Shown here in pieces: positions 55,601-64,000 of a stretch of 64,000 nucleotides of DNA (positions are counted from its first letter, which is position 1; the number at the start of each line of letters is the position of its first letter). The position numbers were made by a program, and so were the translations under genes. The notes beneath the pieces are model-generated. The model searched no databases. It was not told the DNA's origin and saw nothing but the letters and a program-made list of their open reading frames with translations. Source of the stretch: Achatina immaculata (lineage: Eukaryota > Mollusca > Gastropoda > Stylommatophora > Achatinidae); NCBI GenBank assembly GCA_009760885.1, contig CM019719.1, positions 23,768,084-23,832,083 on the forward strand, given 5' to 3'.

Positions 55601-58600
55601 TTATGTGATATAGGTAAATCATATTGCAGAGCTCTGTTGAGACATCTATTTGTTCCCTCAATACTGAAAGGTATATGAGGAAGAAGGCAAGTTGTGCACT
55701 GTACTAGAGTTATGATTTTGAGGATTAAAGTAACAATTGTGAAATAATGAATATAATGATGATAAAGAATTATCCGAAGAAAACTTTAAAATTTGTGTAT
55801 GAAGAGGATGGCAGTGTTTTAGGTGTGAACATACTCTGTTATAGATATCTTCATTTGCTATAAATCATTTTAATCTTAATAGAACAACTTTAGGACCATA
55901 TTCTTATGTCAAGAAAGTGACAAATTTGTTGTCATATTGTACTATGATTCTCACAATGTGGCTTCACCGTCTTTTTTCTTCTTTTTTAATTTATTTATTT
56001 ATTTTTTTGCATGATTCAGACAGTGTGGTTTTGCTATGTTTTTCCCAAACAGTTCATGGGTTTTTTTTTTGGTTTTTTTTTTATTTGACAAGGGTGCAAA
56101 GTTCCGTGGAACAAAAGAAGTACCAGCCAGGAAAAGTATAAAAAAATTTGTGTAAGTCTTTGCTGCCACAGCTGCTAATTGATTTTGTTTTTCCTCTGTG
56201 TCATTTTTATAATTATATGGTGAGAATATCTAAAAAAAATAAGCGCGAAGATAAGAAGAATTTAAAAAATGTTAAGAAATAAACTTGTAAAGGGTTGAAT
56301 AAAGAACAATGACTGTCAGATGTTGCGTGTGTATGATTTTCCTATATGGAAGTGGAACAGTTAGGGAAAAGAGGAGCAGAAGAGCATTGTAAACTCACAG
56401 AAGAATGTTCATAGGTAAATTAGAATATAAATAAAGGTAAAGACACGTTTTCAATTTATTTTGATGAATGATGTGCCGGTTTATGAGCTGATAACATAAC
56501 CTTTTACTTGTGTAATTAAATGTTTACTAGAAGCAAAGATAATTGTGCTGTTGTGATGACATAGCTATCAGATCCAGCATGCCAGAACTGGCCAAGACAC
56601 TTTCAAGCTCACCCTGGCTAACAGGGCAGGACTTGCCATGGTCTCTGTGATAGTGGAACATGCTAAGAAGCTTACATTTTGGGTTCACTCCAAGTCTTGA
56701 AGCTAACCACAGTGAGGTTTATGGTTTATGGTCACCATCATTGCACTCGGGACATGTCCATAGGTGCACAGATTCCCCCCCCCCCCCCACTCATCCTTCA
56801 GCATACTGTGGCTGATAGTGCCTGTCCTATGTTGGTTGACAAGTCCCCTCATGTGTCCAGCTTGCCTCTCATTCCTGGCCATACCAGTCTGTACTCCCAG
56901 CTCTCTCAGTCTAAGCAGTAATGTGGATCAAAATCCTCCACTCTGACCACAGTAAGCCAGTCCCAGTTCGATACAGTGCTTGTCTTAAACACTTTCACAA
57001 TCCAGCAGCTGCAGACATCTTGTGCACAGATGCAGGAGATAAAACAGCAAATATTGTGTGGTAATTTTTTATTTTCAGTTTTATTATTTTTTTGGTGTAA
57101 ATCTAAGTAGGTCGTTCTCTGCTCACAGGAATTTCACAAAAAAAGCGTCATCTCTACTACAGCTGGAGCAGGGTGAGTGATCATCTCTTCCTTTTTTTTA
57201 TGCTTTTGTAGCATAGTTATACTGTTAGTGATTTATTGTCTCATAACTTCATATTTTTTTAATTAATTTTTTTTTTCATATTTGTTTAATGCGCACATTT
57301 TTTTTCTATGAGCATAGTTTTTAACTGGTATGTTTAGAGAATCAAAGCAAAAACTGGAATGTTGAAGCCTGAAGTGTTGTTTTCCAGGTCATCGCAAAGC
57401 AGGTTCCAGCCCTGATTCAATTAAAGAAGAAGTAGCAGATCTTGAGACAGATTTGTACATCAATGAGATTAGTGCTCTGCTCAGACTCATGCAGGTTAGT
57501 TTTTCTTCTTTGTACTTTTAACATTGGAGAGCTTCATCAGAGTAGTTTTTAAAGTTGGAGAGTTCACCAGACTAGTATGGTATGTAGTTTTTATTACATG
57601 TAGATCTTTACAGGGTTAGTTTGTGTATAGGTTTTTGTATATATAGAGGTTCAGCAGGTTACATCTTATGTCCTTCCCATGCCATTAAACGTCACATAGG
57701 GCTCGCATTGTAATTTGCTAAGTTTTCCTATTTTCAGCGAGCTTTTCAAGCTCATCAAGGGATTTTATGCCTACTAATTTGGCCTTCTGAAAATATACCA
57801 AGAAATCCAAATAGCAGCAATGCCTGTGAGACCTGGACACTTAACAAAACAGCTGAGAAACACATAAATGCGTTTGAATGTAAATGCTACAGAAGAGTTC
57901 TTCAAATATCATGGACACAAAAAAGAAGAAATATATCCATACTACAAGAACTTAATATTGAAGAAGGTTGGCTAGTAAAGAGGATTAAACAGAGAAAACT
58001 TAAATATTTTGGACACAATAAACATCATAATAATCTAGAGAAAACCGTCTTGGAAGGGTACGTAATGGGAAAAGAAAGAGAGGAAGACCAAGACGAAGAT
58101 GGCTGCAAGACATCGTTGATGATCTTCAAATGGATGCCTCAGCAGCAGGCCATTTTGCCCACAACCGAGATGCCTACAGGAGTGCTGTTAGGGAGGCAAA
58201 GTTCCACAAGGGACATGCAAATGAATGAATGAATGATGATTGAATTTGGCCTCTCTTAACAGTGTCCTCTTTGGAGTATCACGTGGTCGACCTCTTTTTC
58301 TTCAGCCTGTGTTCCACTTGATAGCTTATTTTAGGATTCTCTGACCGTTTCTTCTCATCACATGACTGATATACAGTTGAACCTGCTTAATGTCACATTG
58401 TCGGGACTATCAAAATATAGTGACAGTAAGAGGAGTTGACATTAAGTAGGGTCCATTACAAGGGTGTTAACTGGGATAAAGCAACTTTAATCATTGACTG
58501 ACTGACGCTATTCCATGTAGCATGCTTAAATTTATCGCTATCTTGATCCACAGCATGCAGCACATGATGCACTATTAGCTTTCTGAACTGTTGCTTGAAG

Positions 58601-61600
58601 GCATAAATGGTACTTTGGTCGCATGGATGCAGCACCCTGGTTGTGTTAGGTGGCAGGAAACAAGCTTTGTAGCCATCATATTGGTGACATCAGTGTGTGC
58701 CAGGCAGTTATCAATGAACGACAAAACTTTTCTGTTCATTCGGTTCATTTTGTTGTCGAAAGAAATGACCCAGTCCTCAAACAATTCACTTGTCATCCAA
58801 GCATACTGGCTGGCCTTGTAAGTGACAGGCAGGCTCTTTATGTTCTTGAAGCACCATGGATTTCATGACTTTCCGATAACAAGAAGCAAAGTCTTCTCAG
58901 TGCCAGACATGTTACAGCACACCACAGCTGTTAAGCGATCTTTAGCTTGTTTGTCATCGTGGCACTTCTCATCACAAAAGCACAAAGTTCTGTTCAGTAG
59001 CAGTTTAAAAAACATGCCAGTTTCATCCATGTTAAAAATGTCATCTGGGCTGTGCACATCCAAAATTTTTGGCAAACACGAAATCCAATCATTAACAACA
59101 TCGGTGTTAACTTGGGCCGCTTAAATGTTATGCTGTGGCATTTCTTAAAACACTCAAGAAAGCCGTTTGAACACTTCCAGTCAGTCGTATCCATTTCTTT
59201 CACAAAAGGTTCTGCAATTTCTGCCAGCATAGGACCGCACACAGGCAACTGTGCGGAACGTCTCTGCTTGAACCATTTCAGAAGAGCACATTCAATATCC
59301 ATGTAAGAACTTGCACGCCTTCACTTACATTTTGACCTAACTAAAGACAAGTGAAAGTCTCGTTCAGTTTTGTATCGGTTTTTAATAAGTTTCGATACAA
59401 CTGAAACATCAATTTCAAATTTATCTGCTATGTCCTTTCTTGTAACTTTTTCATCTTCTTTCTTCAGAATATCTATTTTAGTTCTCGAATCCAGATCAAC
59501 ACGTTCTCATTTAGTAGGCATTATCTACTGTTGTAGAGATCCTAAATGATGTTGACAGTTTTAGGTGGTATTCAAAAGGTTACACCGTATAAATTGGAGA
59601 GCTGCAACACAAAATCTTTTGCAATTTTAAAATCATGAAACTTTATTAGGTAAGTCTGTGTAGTTTGAAAAGTGTAGGGCTTAATCAGTTTAGTCTGTGT
59701 TTAATTTTAAAACTGGAGAATATTACTGGATTAATCTGTGTATAGTTCTGAAATTGTATCACTTGAACAACGTATATTTGTTGTTTCATTTTATGAGACG
59801 CAGGGTATGTTTATATAAATTCCAACTGTTTTACAAATTCAGATTGACTGTATGTAGAATATTGTGCAGTGGTAATTTGAATTTTACAGAGTGAAGCCCA
59901 TCTAATGAAAGGGATCATTCCAGAAAAACATCAGAGGACTGCTTTTGATAACATTATTCAGCAGGCACTTGATTCTTTGGTGAATGAAGGAGAAGTGAGT
60001 AGCATGTCTGATTTAAATGATGAATTATAAAAAGAAAAAAGATGAGCAACAAATCCTTAATTTATTACTAAAGGAAGGAAAGGGTTGTTCTTTTAGGCCC
60101 ATTCTCCTGTTTCACTGTAACCAGACATATTACCGTATAAATGCTACAGATTTTTTGCATAAATGTCTGTATTTTTTTCCCTTAATATGTTGACAGTTGA
60201 TTGTTAGTGTACAGTGTGTCTCGGTGTGTAGAAGACGACCTCCAAGTTCAGAGAAGGTGTCTTCCAGCACAGCCCTAAGGAACAGCTGGGTTTACTGGAG
60301 TGTGATGGAACCAGAGTTCAGCTCACTCTTTTCACTTTGAGATCCCATTTCTATTTGAGTTCTGCTACTCTCGCTTTCAAAGGGGAAACCAAGAAATAAG
60401 TCCACAGTGCCTTGCTGTAAAGAGAAATTATTGCTACTATATGGTTGTAGTTTGGTTCACATTTCTTAGATGACCTTATTTGTTCCCTGTTCATTTTCTA
60501 GCATCCCCTCTAATTCTAGATTTCTGGATGTTTGGATCCTATTTTATCTGTGAAGGTGATTAATGCATATTAGAGACAAGAGAAGGTTAGCTAGAAACAG
60601 TTTAACATATACTATAAATAGCTAACACAGCCTGCTTCAAAACTGTCTTCTGGGATGAATAATGATGGAACTTTCTGTCTTAGAAGGAAATTTTGTGGCT
60701 GCTGACCTATTGTTGGCAGGGCCAACATCTTGACCCCCCCCCCCTTTTTTTTTTTTTTGCCAAAATAAAAAAAGTTGGTTCTGATGCCTCTCTCTCTCTT
60801 CACCACTCCTTGGATCTTTCCAGTGCCTACTTTAAAAACTACTGATTTTACTGAACATCTCTTGTAACTGATTAAACCAATATAGGGTTTGCATCCATAG
60901 TAACAACAAGCATTGTTTCTATTACCAGACCTAGTCTCCTGTAACTTACAAAAGAAAGAAGAAACTTTGAATTGTTCTATTTTTTGGTGTTTTTTTTTTG
61001 TTGCATTTTCACAACAATATTGAAAGCCTTAAAAGAGAGAAACACGAAGATATATGAAGGATGAATTGTGAGTCATTCTCATATTTGTTGTTGTTTTTTT
61101 TTTTTTTATGAACTTCTCAGCTTCTTGCCACATCTGCTAGAAAAAATGTTGCCAGACATGAATTCACAGCTGTACTGTTGATCTTTCCTATTGTGCAACA
61201 TCTGAGGGCAGTCAAACCTGAGTTTGATTTGATTTTAGAGGTTTGTGAACCAAACTGATGAGTTTCTCTCTGTGTTTGTTCCTATGTGTGTGTATGGTGT
61301 GTGTGTGCATGGGCATGCAGGGATATACATTTTTTTGTGGGGTAGAAGAGTTGTGGCATAGTTCATCTCTGACAGTGAGTTTTAGAGAAATCATGTTCCT
61401 CAAATCATCTTCAGTATAAAGGTGAGTATAGAGAGATGAAACAGAAATAGAAAGCAACAGAGATGTGGTGGTGAAAGAATTTGCAACTTATACCTTGTAA
61501 GACCAGATAGAAAGGTTTTAGAAAAACTTTAAAAAAAAACTGCATTCTAAATAAACACTTCCAAGACATGAGCAGTAATTATATGAAGCACAAAAAATGG

Positions 61601-64000
61601 GGGGGGGGGGGGGGGGGAATGGGGTATAAAAAAAAAAGGTATTTTAAGACATATATGCAGAGTAAAGTGATAGAGCAGTGTTGTATGTTTAGCCTTTGAA
61701 AGATAGCAGACAAAGAAATTCAGATGTGAGAGAAAGAGAAATGTCAAGAGAATAGCTATAACTTGAACCACAGAGTCAGATAGGATGAGCAGCCATCTGG
61801 CCATGAAAAGATAGTGCCCTAGCCACTGTGCTATTGCCCATCTCCAAAAAAAAAAAAAGAAAAGCTATTTGACTGTCAAGTCACTGATGTGTATATCTGA
61901 AATCATGACACTTGGAAAGGAAATGAGGACATAACACAGAAGTTCTGCCACTTAACTCTTTCCGTGCCTCAGGTAAAAACGTGAATGTTCAGTTGGGTGC
62001 CGGATTAAAAGCGTGGGTCTTGATATGTATAGGGGGTATAGATGTAAAATTGAATGAAACACACTATTTCCTCACTATCAGCATCTCATGTCACATAACG
62101 AAGCTACTTCTGAGAATAATTATGAGAAGAACAAGGAAAGAGATAAAAATGGAAATAGCAGATGAACAGTTTGGATTTGTTGAAGGAAAAGGAACATACA
62201 ATGCCATTTATGCTTTACGAACACTAACAGAAAGAGCTTTAGAAATACAGAAAGATCTCTACTTATGCTTCATTGATTACACCAAGGCATTTGACAAGGT
62301 GAAACATAATGAAATTATTAAAATGCTTGAAGACATCATTATAGACGGCAAAGACCTGAGGATTGTAAAACATCTATACTGGCAGCAAGAAGCAGCAGTT
62401 CGAGTTGAAAAAAGAATTGGAAAATATCAACCTATAAAACAAGGGGTGCGACAAGGATGTGTACTATCTCCAGACCTTTTTTCTCTGTACAGCGAGAATA
62501 TTCTAAGAACAATCATCACAGAACCAGGCATAAAAATTGGAGGATACAATATTAACAACCTTCGGTATGCTGACGACACAGTACTGATAGCTGAGAACCA
62601 ACAAGACCTGCAAAATCTCTTGGATAAAGTCGCCAAAGAAAGTGAAGAGAAAGGCCTTACTTTAAACATCAAAAAGACAGAGACTATGGTTATATCTAAG
62701 AAACAGAATCCACCAACATGCAGTATTAAATTAAACGGAACTATTCTAAAGCAGATGCAGAAATTCAAATACCTTGGAGCAGTAATAACTTCAGATGGGA
62801 AATGCACAACAGAAATTAGGAACAGAATAGGCCAAGCAAAGACTGCATTTCAGAGAATGAGAAACATATTAGCTAACACATCTTTATCAATGAATGTTAG
62901 AAAACGAGTCCTAAAATGCTATATTGAACCTATCTTGTTATATGGAAGTGAATCATGGACAATAGGCAAGTCTGCACAAAAATCATTGGAAGCAGCAGGT
63001 ATGTGGTTTATTAGAAGGATGTTGCGAATCCCCTGGACAGCAAAAATAACTAATGAAGAATGTATGAGAAGAGCTGGAGAGACAAAAAAACCCTGTCAAA
63101 AAGATAAGAGAGAGACAATGTACTTTCATAGGACATGCAATGAGAAGAGGGGCCATTGAAAATATTATAACAACAGGAAAAACAGAAGGAAGAAGATCAA
63201 GAGGAAGACCAAGAGAAATGATACTGGACAGTCTGACGAGATGGTGTGAGAGGAGATCACCAACTGAGCTGATGGCCTGCATGAAGGATCATGTACTCTG
63301 GAGAAGCATAATAGCCAACGCCAGTCGGCACGGCACCTGATGATGATGATGATGACACTATTTCCATGTACTTCCGTGTACTTATTATGTTTCAAAATAT
63401 AACTAAATGTATGACGATTTCATAAATGCAGAGTTTTTTAGGAAAAAATAAGTAATGTGATGTTTTTAGACAATGATTGTGTCCAACATACCACTGGAAA
63501 GGTCTAGAGGTACAATACGTACCATCTGAGACGCGTAGATCTACCTGTTTGACATCATATTGTGATCCATTGTTGCATTAATGGTAGAATATGTCTAATA
63601 TGTCTAGATACATTCAAGAACAGTGGTCTGGTCACAGGGCATGTCTATACCCCTATCTACCCCTATCTACATCACCAGAAAAATTTCTCGCAGAAAACTT
63701 CAATTTTCTCCCTCGTAACTAAGCACTCTTTGGCCATTTTGAAAAAGGTCACGGGGCATGTGCACTAAATGTTTACAATCGGGTTTTTAATGAAACAAAC
63801 CAAATGTTGCTAGGACGACTAAAGGCACCATGTGAGAAACTGTAACTGTCGTCCAGGCGATGAAAGGCACGGGAAGAGTTAAATTTAGTCTGTCACAGGT
63901 ACCAAGTTTCTGTCCACTAATGTGTGAGACTGAAACAGGATGGTCATTTTCTTTCTTGTTTTCATATCTCTGTTTTTGTGAATATGTAGGAAACTCTCTA
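46639..64000 (+). CDS. EXOC7: Exocyst complex component 7 (Exo70), N-terminal 12 exons
   Basis: Exo70 is a subunit of the octameric exocyst. It binds phosphoinositides and small GTPases and tethers secretory vesicles to the plasma membrane. Exons 46639-46692, 48953-49118, 49916-50000, 50957-51065, 53115-53232, 54871-55042, 55396-55480, 56093-56151, 57129-57172, 57388-57494, 59890-59994 and 61121-61240 join in frame (408 codons) with GT-AG introns and matching phases. Hallmarks in order: [77 protein letters not shown]; then, after the variable linker, [20 protein letters not shown] and [18 protein letters not shown]. The family is about 650-750 residues, so roughly the C-terminal 40% lies beyond the right edge. 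The start Met is supported by the family-like coiled-coil opening. The gene shares its strand with TMC, 17 kb downstream of the TMC stop. Confidence 0.96.
47220..47545 (-). mobile_element. LINE 3' end, family D (copy D5, best coding copy)
   Basis: One open minus-strand frame of 95 codons: [67 protein letters not shown] and stop, then the tail ggttcaaagagagagagaga. It is the reference for family D and sits in EXOC7 intron 1. Confidence 0.88.
48180..48722 (+). mobile_element. LINE 3' end, family E (ACAAG tail)
   Basis: The plus strand encodes [39 protein letters not shown] and [19 protein letters not shown], the C-terminus of a reverse transcriptase polyprotein, ending near TSNSK and a ggacaagacaagacag tail. 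It differs from families A-D and lies in EXOC7 intron 1. Confidence 0.82.
48953..49118 (+). CDS. EXOC7: EXOC7 exon 2
   Basis: 166 nt, phase 0 in and phase 1 out; acceptor catatttcag, donor gtatcc. It encodes [18 protein letters not shown], then [20 protein letters not shown] and [15 protein letters not shown], the most recognisable N-terminal signature of Exo70. Confidence 0.97.
49315..49570 (-). mobile_element. tRNA-derived SINE, minus strand
   Basis: On the minus strand: head gtctgagtggtgaagtggtt, agtgcactggtctctcatgg and a weak B box ggttttgaatc; body with agctgtagaaatgggtatcc and gatactgaccatatcacc; tail ggattacctttac. The core matches the SINE at 3902. It lies in EXOC7 intron 2. Confidence 0.82.
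49916..50000 (+). CDS. EXOC7: EXOC7 exon 3
   Basis: 85 nt, two bases in and two out; acceptor ctgtacag, donor gtcagt. It encodes [20 protein letters not shown] plus VEAIIKEG, matching the IEKTL..LD.VISYYHVA segment of the family. Confidence 0.96.
50555..50800 (-). mobile_element. tRNA-derived SINE, minus strand (second copy)
   Basis: Same SINE as 49315-49570, with B box gggattcgaatccgg on the minus strand and body agctgtagaaatgggtacct. The two copies lie about 1 kb apart in the same direction, flanking exon 3. Confidence 0.82.
50957..51065 (+). CDS. EXOC7: EXOC7 exon 4
   Basis: 109 nt, one base in then phase 0; acceptor atcaacag, donor gtacgt. It encodes [20 protein letters not shown] and [16 protein letters not shown]. 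Confidence 0.94.
51160..51382. repeat. CATC microsatellite
   Basis: A long (CATC)n tract with interruptions such as cagtccgttcatc, about 95 bp after the exon 4 donor. It is open on the plus strand, giving S/H/P/I-rich translations that are not protein. Confidence 0.95.
51985..52660 (-). mobile_element. LINE 3' portion, family C (copy C3)
   Basis: Minus-strand counterpart of the copy at 39353: RT-end remnants near 52600, then aagttcttgtagcatggata and cttgcagctgtctttgtctt on the plus strand. The 3' end is near 51990. It lies in EXOC7 intron 4. Confidence 0.82.
53115..53232 (+). CDS. EXOC7: EXOC7 exon 5
   Basis: 118 nt, phase 0 in and phase 1 out; acceptor tttattcag, donor gtatga. It encodes [20 protein letters not shown] and [19 protein letters not shown], matching the LE.EF.SLL.RH...V.P..ILDL segment of the family. 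Confidence 0.97.
53500..53720 (+). mobile_element. Degenerate tRNA-derived SINE
   Basis: Head tgaagtagtttgtgtgtttg, weak B box tttgaattctg, body gctgttagactgggtatctg and gggaaggaaaagtggacagg correspond to the 49315 SINE read on its own strand. It is older than the other two copies. Confidence 0.6.
54590..54755. repeat. Degenerate tandem repeat, about 28 bp x 6
   Basis: Variants of atatttctacccagttacat plus agga lie just before EXOC7 exon 6. Confidence 0.75.
54871..55042 (+). CDS. EXOC7: EXOC7 exon 6
   Basis: 172 nt, two bases in and two out; acceptor catgcacag, donor gtaagt. It encodes [37 protein letters not shown] and [12 protein letters not shown], matching the L.....V..DL..IS.WL.EYGR segment. 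Confidence 0.97.
55396..55480 (+). CDS. EXOC7: EXOC7 exon 7
   Basis: 85 nt, one base in then phase 0; acceptor actacag, donor gtaact. It encodes [20 protein letters not shown] plus GSQNSPAG, the start of the Ser-rich variable linker. Confidence 0.94.
56093..56151 (+). CDS. EXOC7: EXOC7 exon 8
   Basis: 59 nt, phase 0 in and phase 2 out; acceptor tttgacaag, donor gtaagt. It encodes [20 protein letters not shown], a basic linker like the KK.VKRPGTIRK region of vertebrate EXOC7. Confidence 0.88.
57129..57172 (+). CDS. EXOC7: EXOC7 exon 9 (44 nt micro-exon)
   Basis: 44 nt, one base in and one out; acceptor gctcacag, donor gtgagt. It encodes [14 protein letters not shown]. Phases fit only if it is spliced between exons 8 and 10; skipping it would shift the frame. 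Confidence 0.85.
57388..57494 (+). CDS. EXOC7: EXOC7 exon 10
   Basis: 107 nt, two bases in then phase 0; acceptor ttttccag, donor gttagt. It encodes [20 protein letters not shown] and [16 protein letters not shown], where the conserved core resumes. Confidence 0.96.
57662..58372 (-). mobile_element. LINE 3' end, family A (copy A12), split by an insertion
   Basis: Minus-strand family A sequence occupies 57662-57785 (tcttatgtccttcccatgcc, cgtcacatagggctcgcatt) and resumes at 58243-58372 (cctctcttaacagtgtcctc, ccacttgatagcttatttta). A family C LINE fragment separates the halves. Confidence 0.88.
57786..58242 (+). mobile_element. LINE 3' end, family C (copy C4), nested in copy A12
   Basis: 457 bp with cttaacaaaacagctgagaa, agtaaagaggattaaacaga, gacgaagatggctgcaagac and a (TGAA)n tail. 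The 10-bp target duplication aatttggcct is present at 57776-57785 and 58243-58252. Confidence 0.92.
58374..59525 (-). mobile_element. Tigger/pogo-type transposase fossil
   Basis: On the minus strand, from an ATG at about 59522: an N-terminal helix-turn-helix ([20 protein letters not shown]), a CENP-B-type DNA-binding region ([20 protein letters not shown]) and the DDE/DDD core with [22 protein letters not shown] and HPCDQS, so all three acidic residues remain. An in-frame TGA at codon 5 and several frameshifts inactivate it. The downstream inverted end CAGTTGAACCTGCTTAATGT starts at 58374 after TA. The matching upstream end was not found, so that side is truncated. It lies in EXOC7 intron 10. 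Confidence 0.9.
59890..59994 (+). CDS. EXOC7: EXOC7 exon 11
   Basis: 35 codons, phase 0 at both ends; acceptor attttacag, donor gtgagt. It encodes [20 protein letters not shown] and [15 protein letters not shown], matching the family segment after LAQSE. Confidence 0.97.
60000..61110. other. EXOC7 intron 11, nothing recognised
   Basis: Contains a less AT-rich block at 60220-60420 of unknown origin and a C/T homopolymer pair near 60735-60760. No exon is supported. Confidence 0.45.
61121..61240 (+). CDS. EXOC7: EXOC7 exon 12 (last in window)
   Basis: 40 codons, phase 0 at both ends; acceptor acttctcag, donor gtttgt. It encodes [20 protein letters not shown] and [20 protein letters not shown], aligning with the SAR....RHDF..VL.VFPILRHL...KPEF segment of the family. 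The next exon is beyond 64000. Confidence 0.95.
61740..61850 (-). mobile_element. tRNA-like SINE head, minus strand
   Basis: The minus strand has A box aatagcacagtggctagggc and B box gtggttcaagtta. The adjoining aatcatgacacttggaaagg (61900) is shared with 1335-1530. It is partial. Confidence 0.5.
61956..63878. mobile_element. TTAA-family DNA transposon, copy T3, interrupted by a LINE
   Basis: Perfect TTAA duplicates flank it (61952-61955, 63879-63882). Ends are CTCTTTCCGTGCCT on the left and CTCTTCCCGTGCCT on the minus strand of the right. The body matches T1 and T2. A 1.28-kb LINE lies inside at 62072-63354; without it the element is about 630 bp. Confidence 0.88.
62072..63354 (+). mobile_element. 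RTE-like LINE (family B), 5'-truncated, nested in T3
   Basis: The plus strand encodes about 360 residues of reverse transcriptase: [32 protein letters not shown], the [13 protein letters not shown] motif, the catalytic [21 protein letters not shown] and [13 protein letters not shown] 1-base insertion in an A run at 63084-63090 shifts the frame before the C-terminal [17 protein letters not shown] region, which ends at SRHGT. It ends in a (TGA)n tail. The target duplication acactatttcc is at 62061-62071 and 63355-63365. The endonuclease is lost by 5' truncation. Confidence 0.94.

Overview
This is animal nuclear DNA: AT-rich, with two intron-rich genes on the + strand, GT/AG introns, tRNA-derived SINEs and decayed copies of several LINE families. 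The repeat spectrum (RTE-like and CR1/Jockey-like LINEs, mariner, Tigger and TTAA-type DNA transposons) would suit a lophotrochozoan such as a mollusc. That placement is an impression, not a proof.

Gene 1 (628-29725) is a transmembrane channel-like (TMC) protein. The window holds its last 14 recognisable coding exons (about 601 codons plus stop); 5' exons lie to the left. All exon junctions keep one reading frame. The family hallmark (CWETFVGQEIYRL) is in exon 7. The TMC4-8 type is favoured, but the paralogue is not resolved.

Gene 2 (46639 to beyond the right edge) is EXOC7/Exo70, an exocyst subunit. Twelve exons give 408 codons, from the initiator Met through the N-terminal coiled coil and the variable linker into the helical-rod core. 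The rest lies to the right.

Most other bases are repeats. LINE 3' ends belong to several families, labelled here by their 3' tail: A (ATAAG), B (TGA, RTE-like), C (TGAA), D (GA), E (ACAAG), plus an RNase H-bearing fragment and a 2.6-kb CR1/Jockey-like element with one in-frame stop. DNA transposons are an internally deleted mariner, a Tigger/pogo fossil, a 0.5-kb Tc/mariner-type MITE and a TTAA-flanked family in three copies. Tandem arrays have units of 29, 33, 42, 51 and 92 bp. A 2.2-kb segment at 23-27 kb is directly duplicated, and a 230-bp near-perfect inverted repeat lies at 43.7-44.3 kb. Several insertions are nested with visible target-site duplications, so part of the order of events can be read.

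The two genes are not known to work together. TMC proteins are membrane channel-like proteins and Exo70 tethers secretory vesicles to the plasma membrane. No CRISPR, operon or prokaryotic feature is present, and I did not find a convincing new multi-gene system. The most unusual signals are repeats that touch splice sites, the TTAA element family, the inverted repeat with a ribozyme-like motif, and the segmental duplication.
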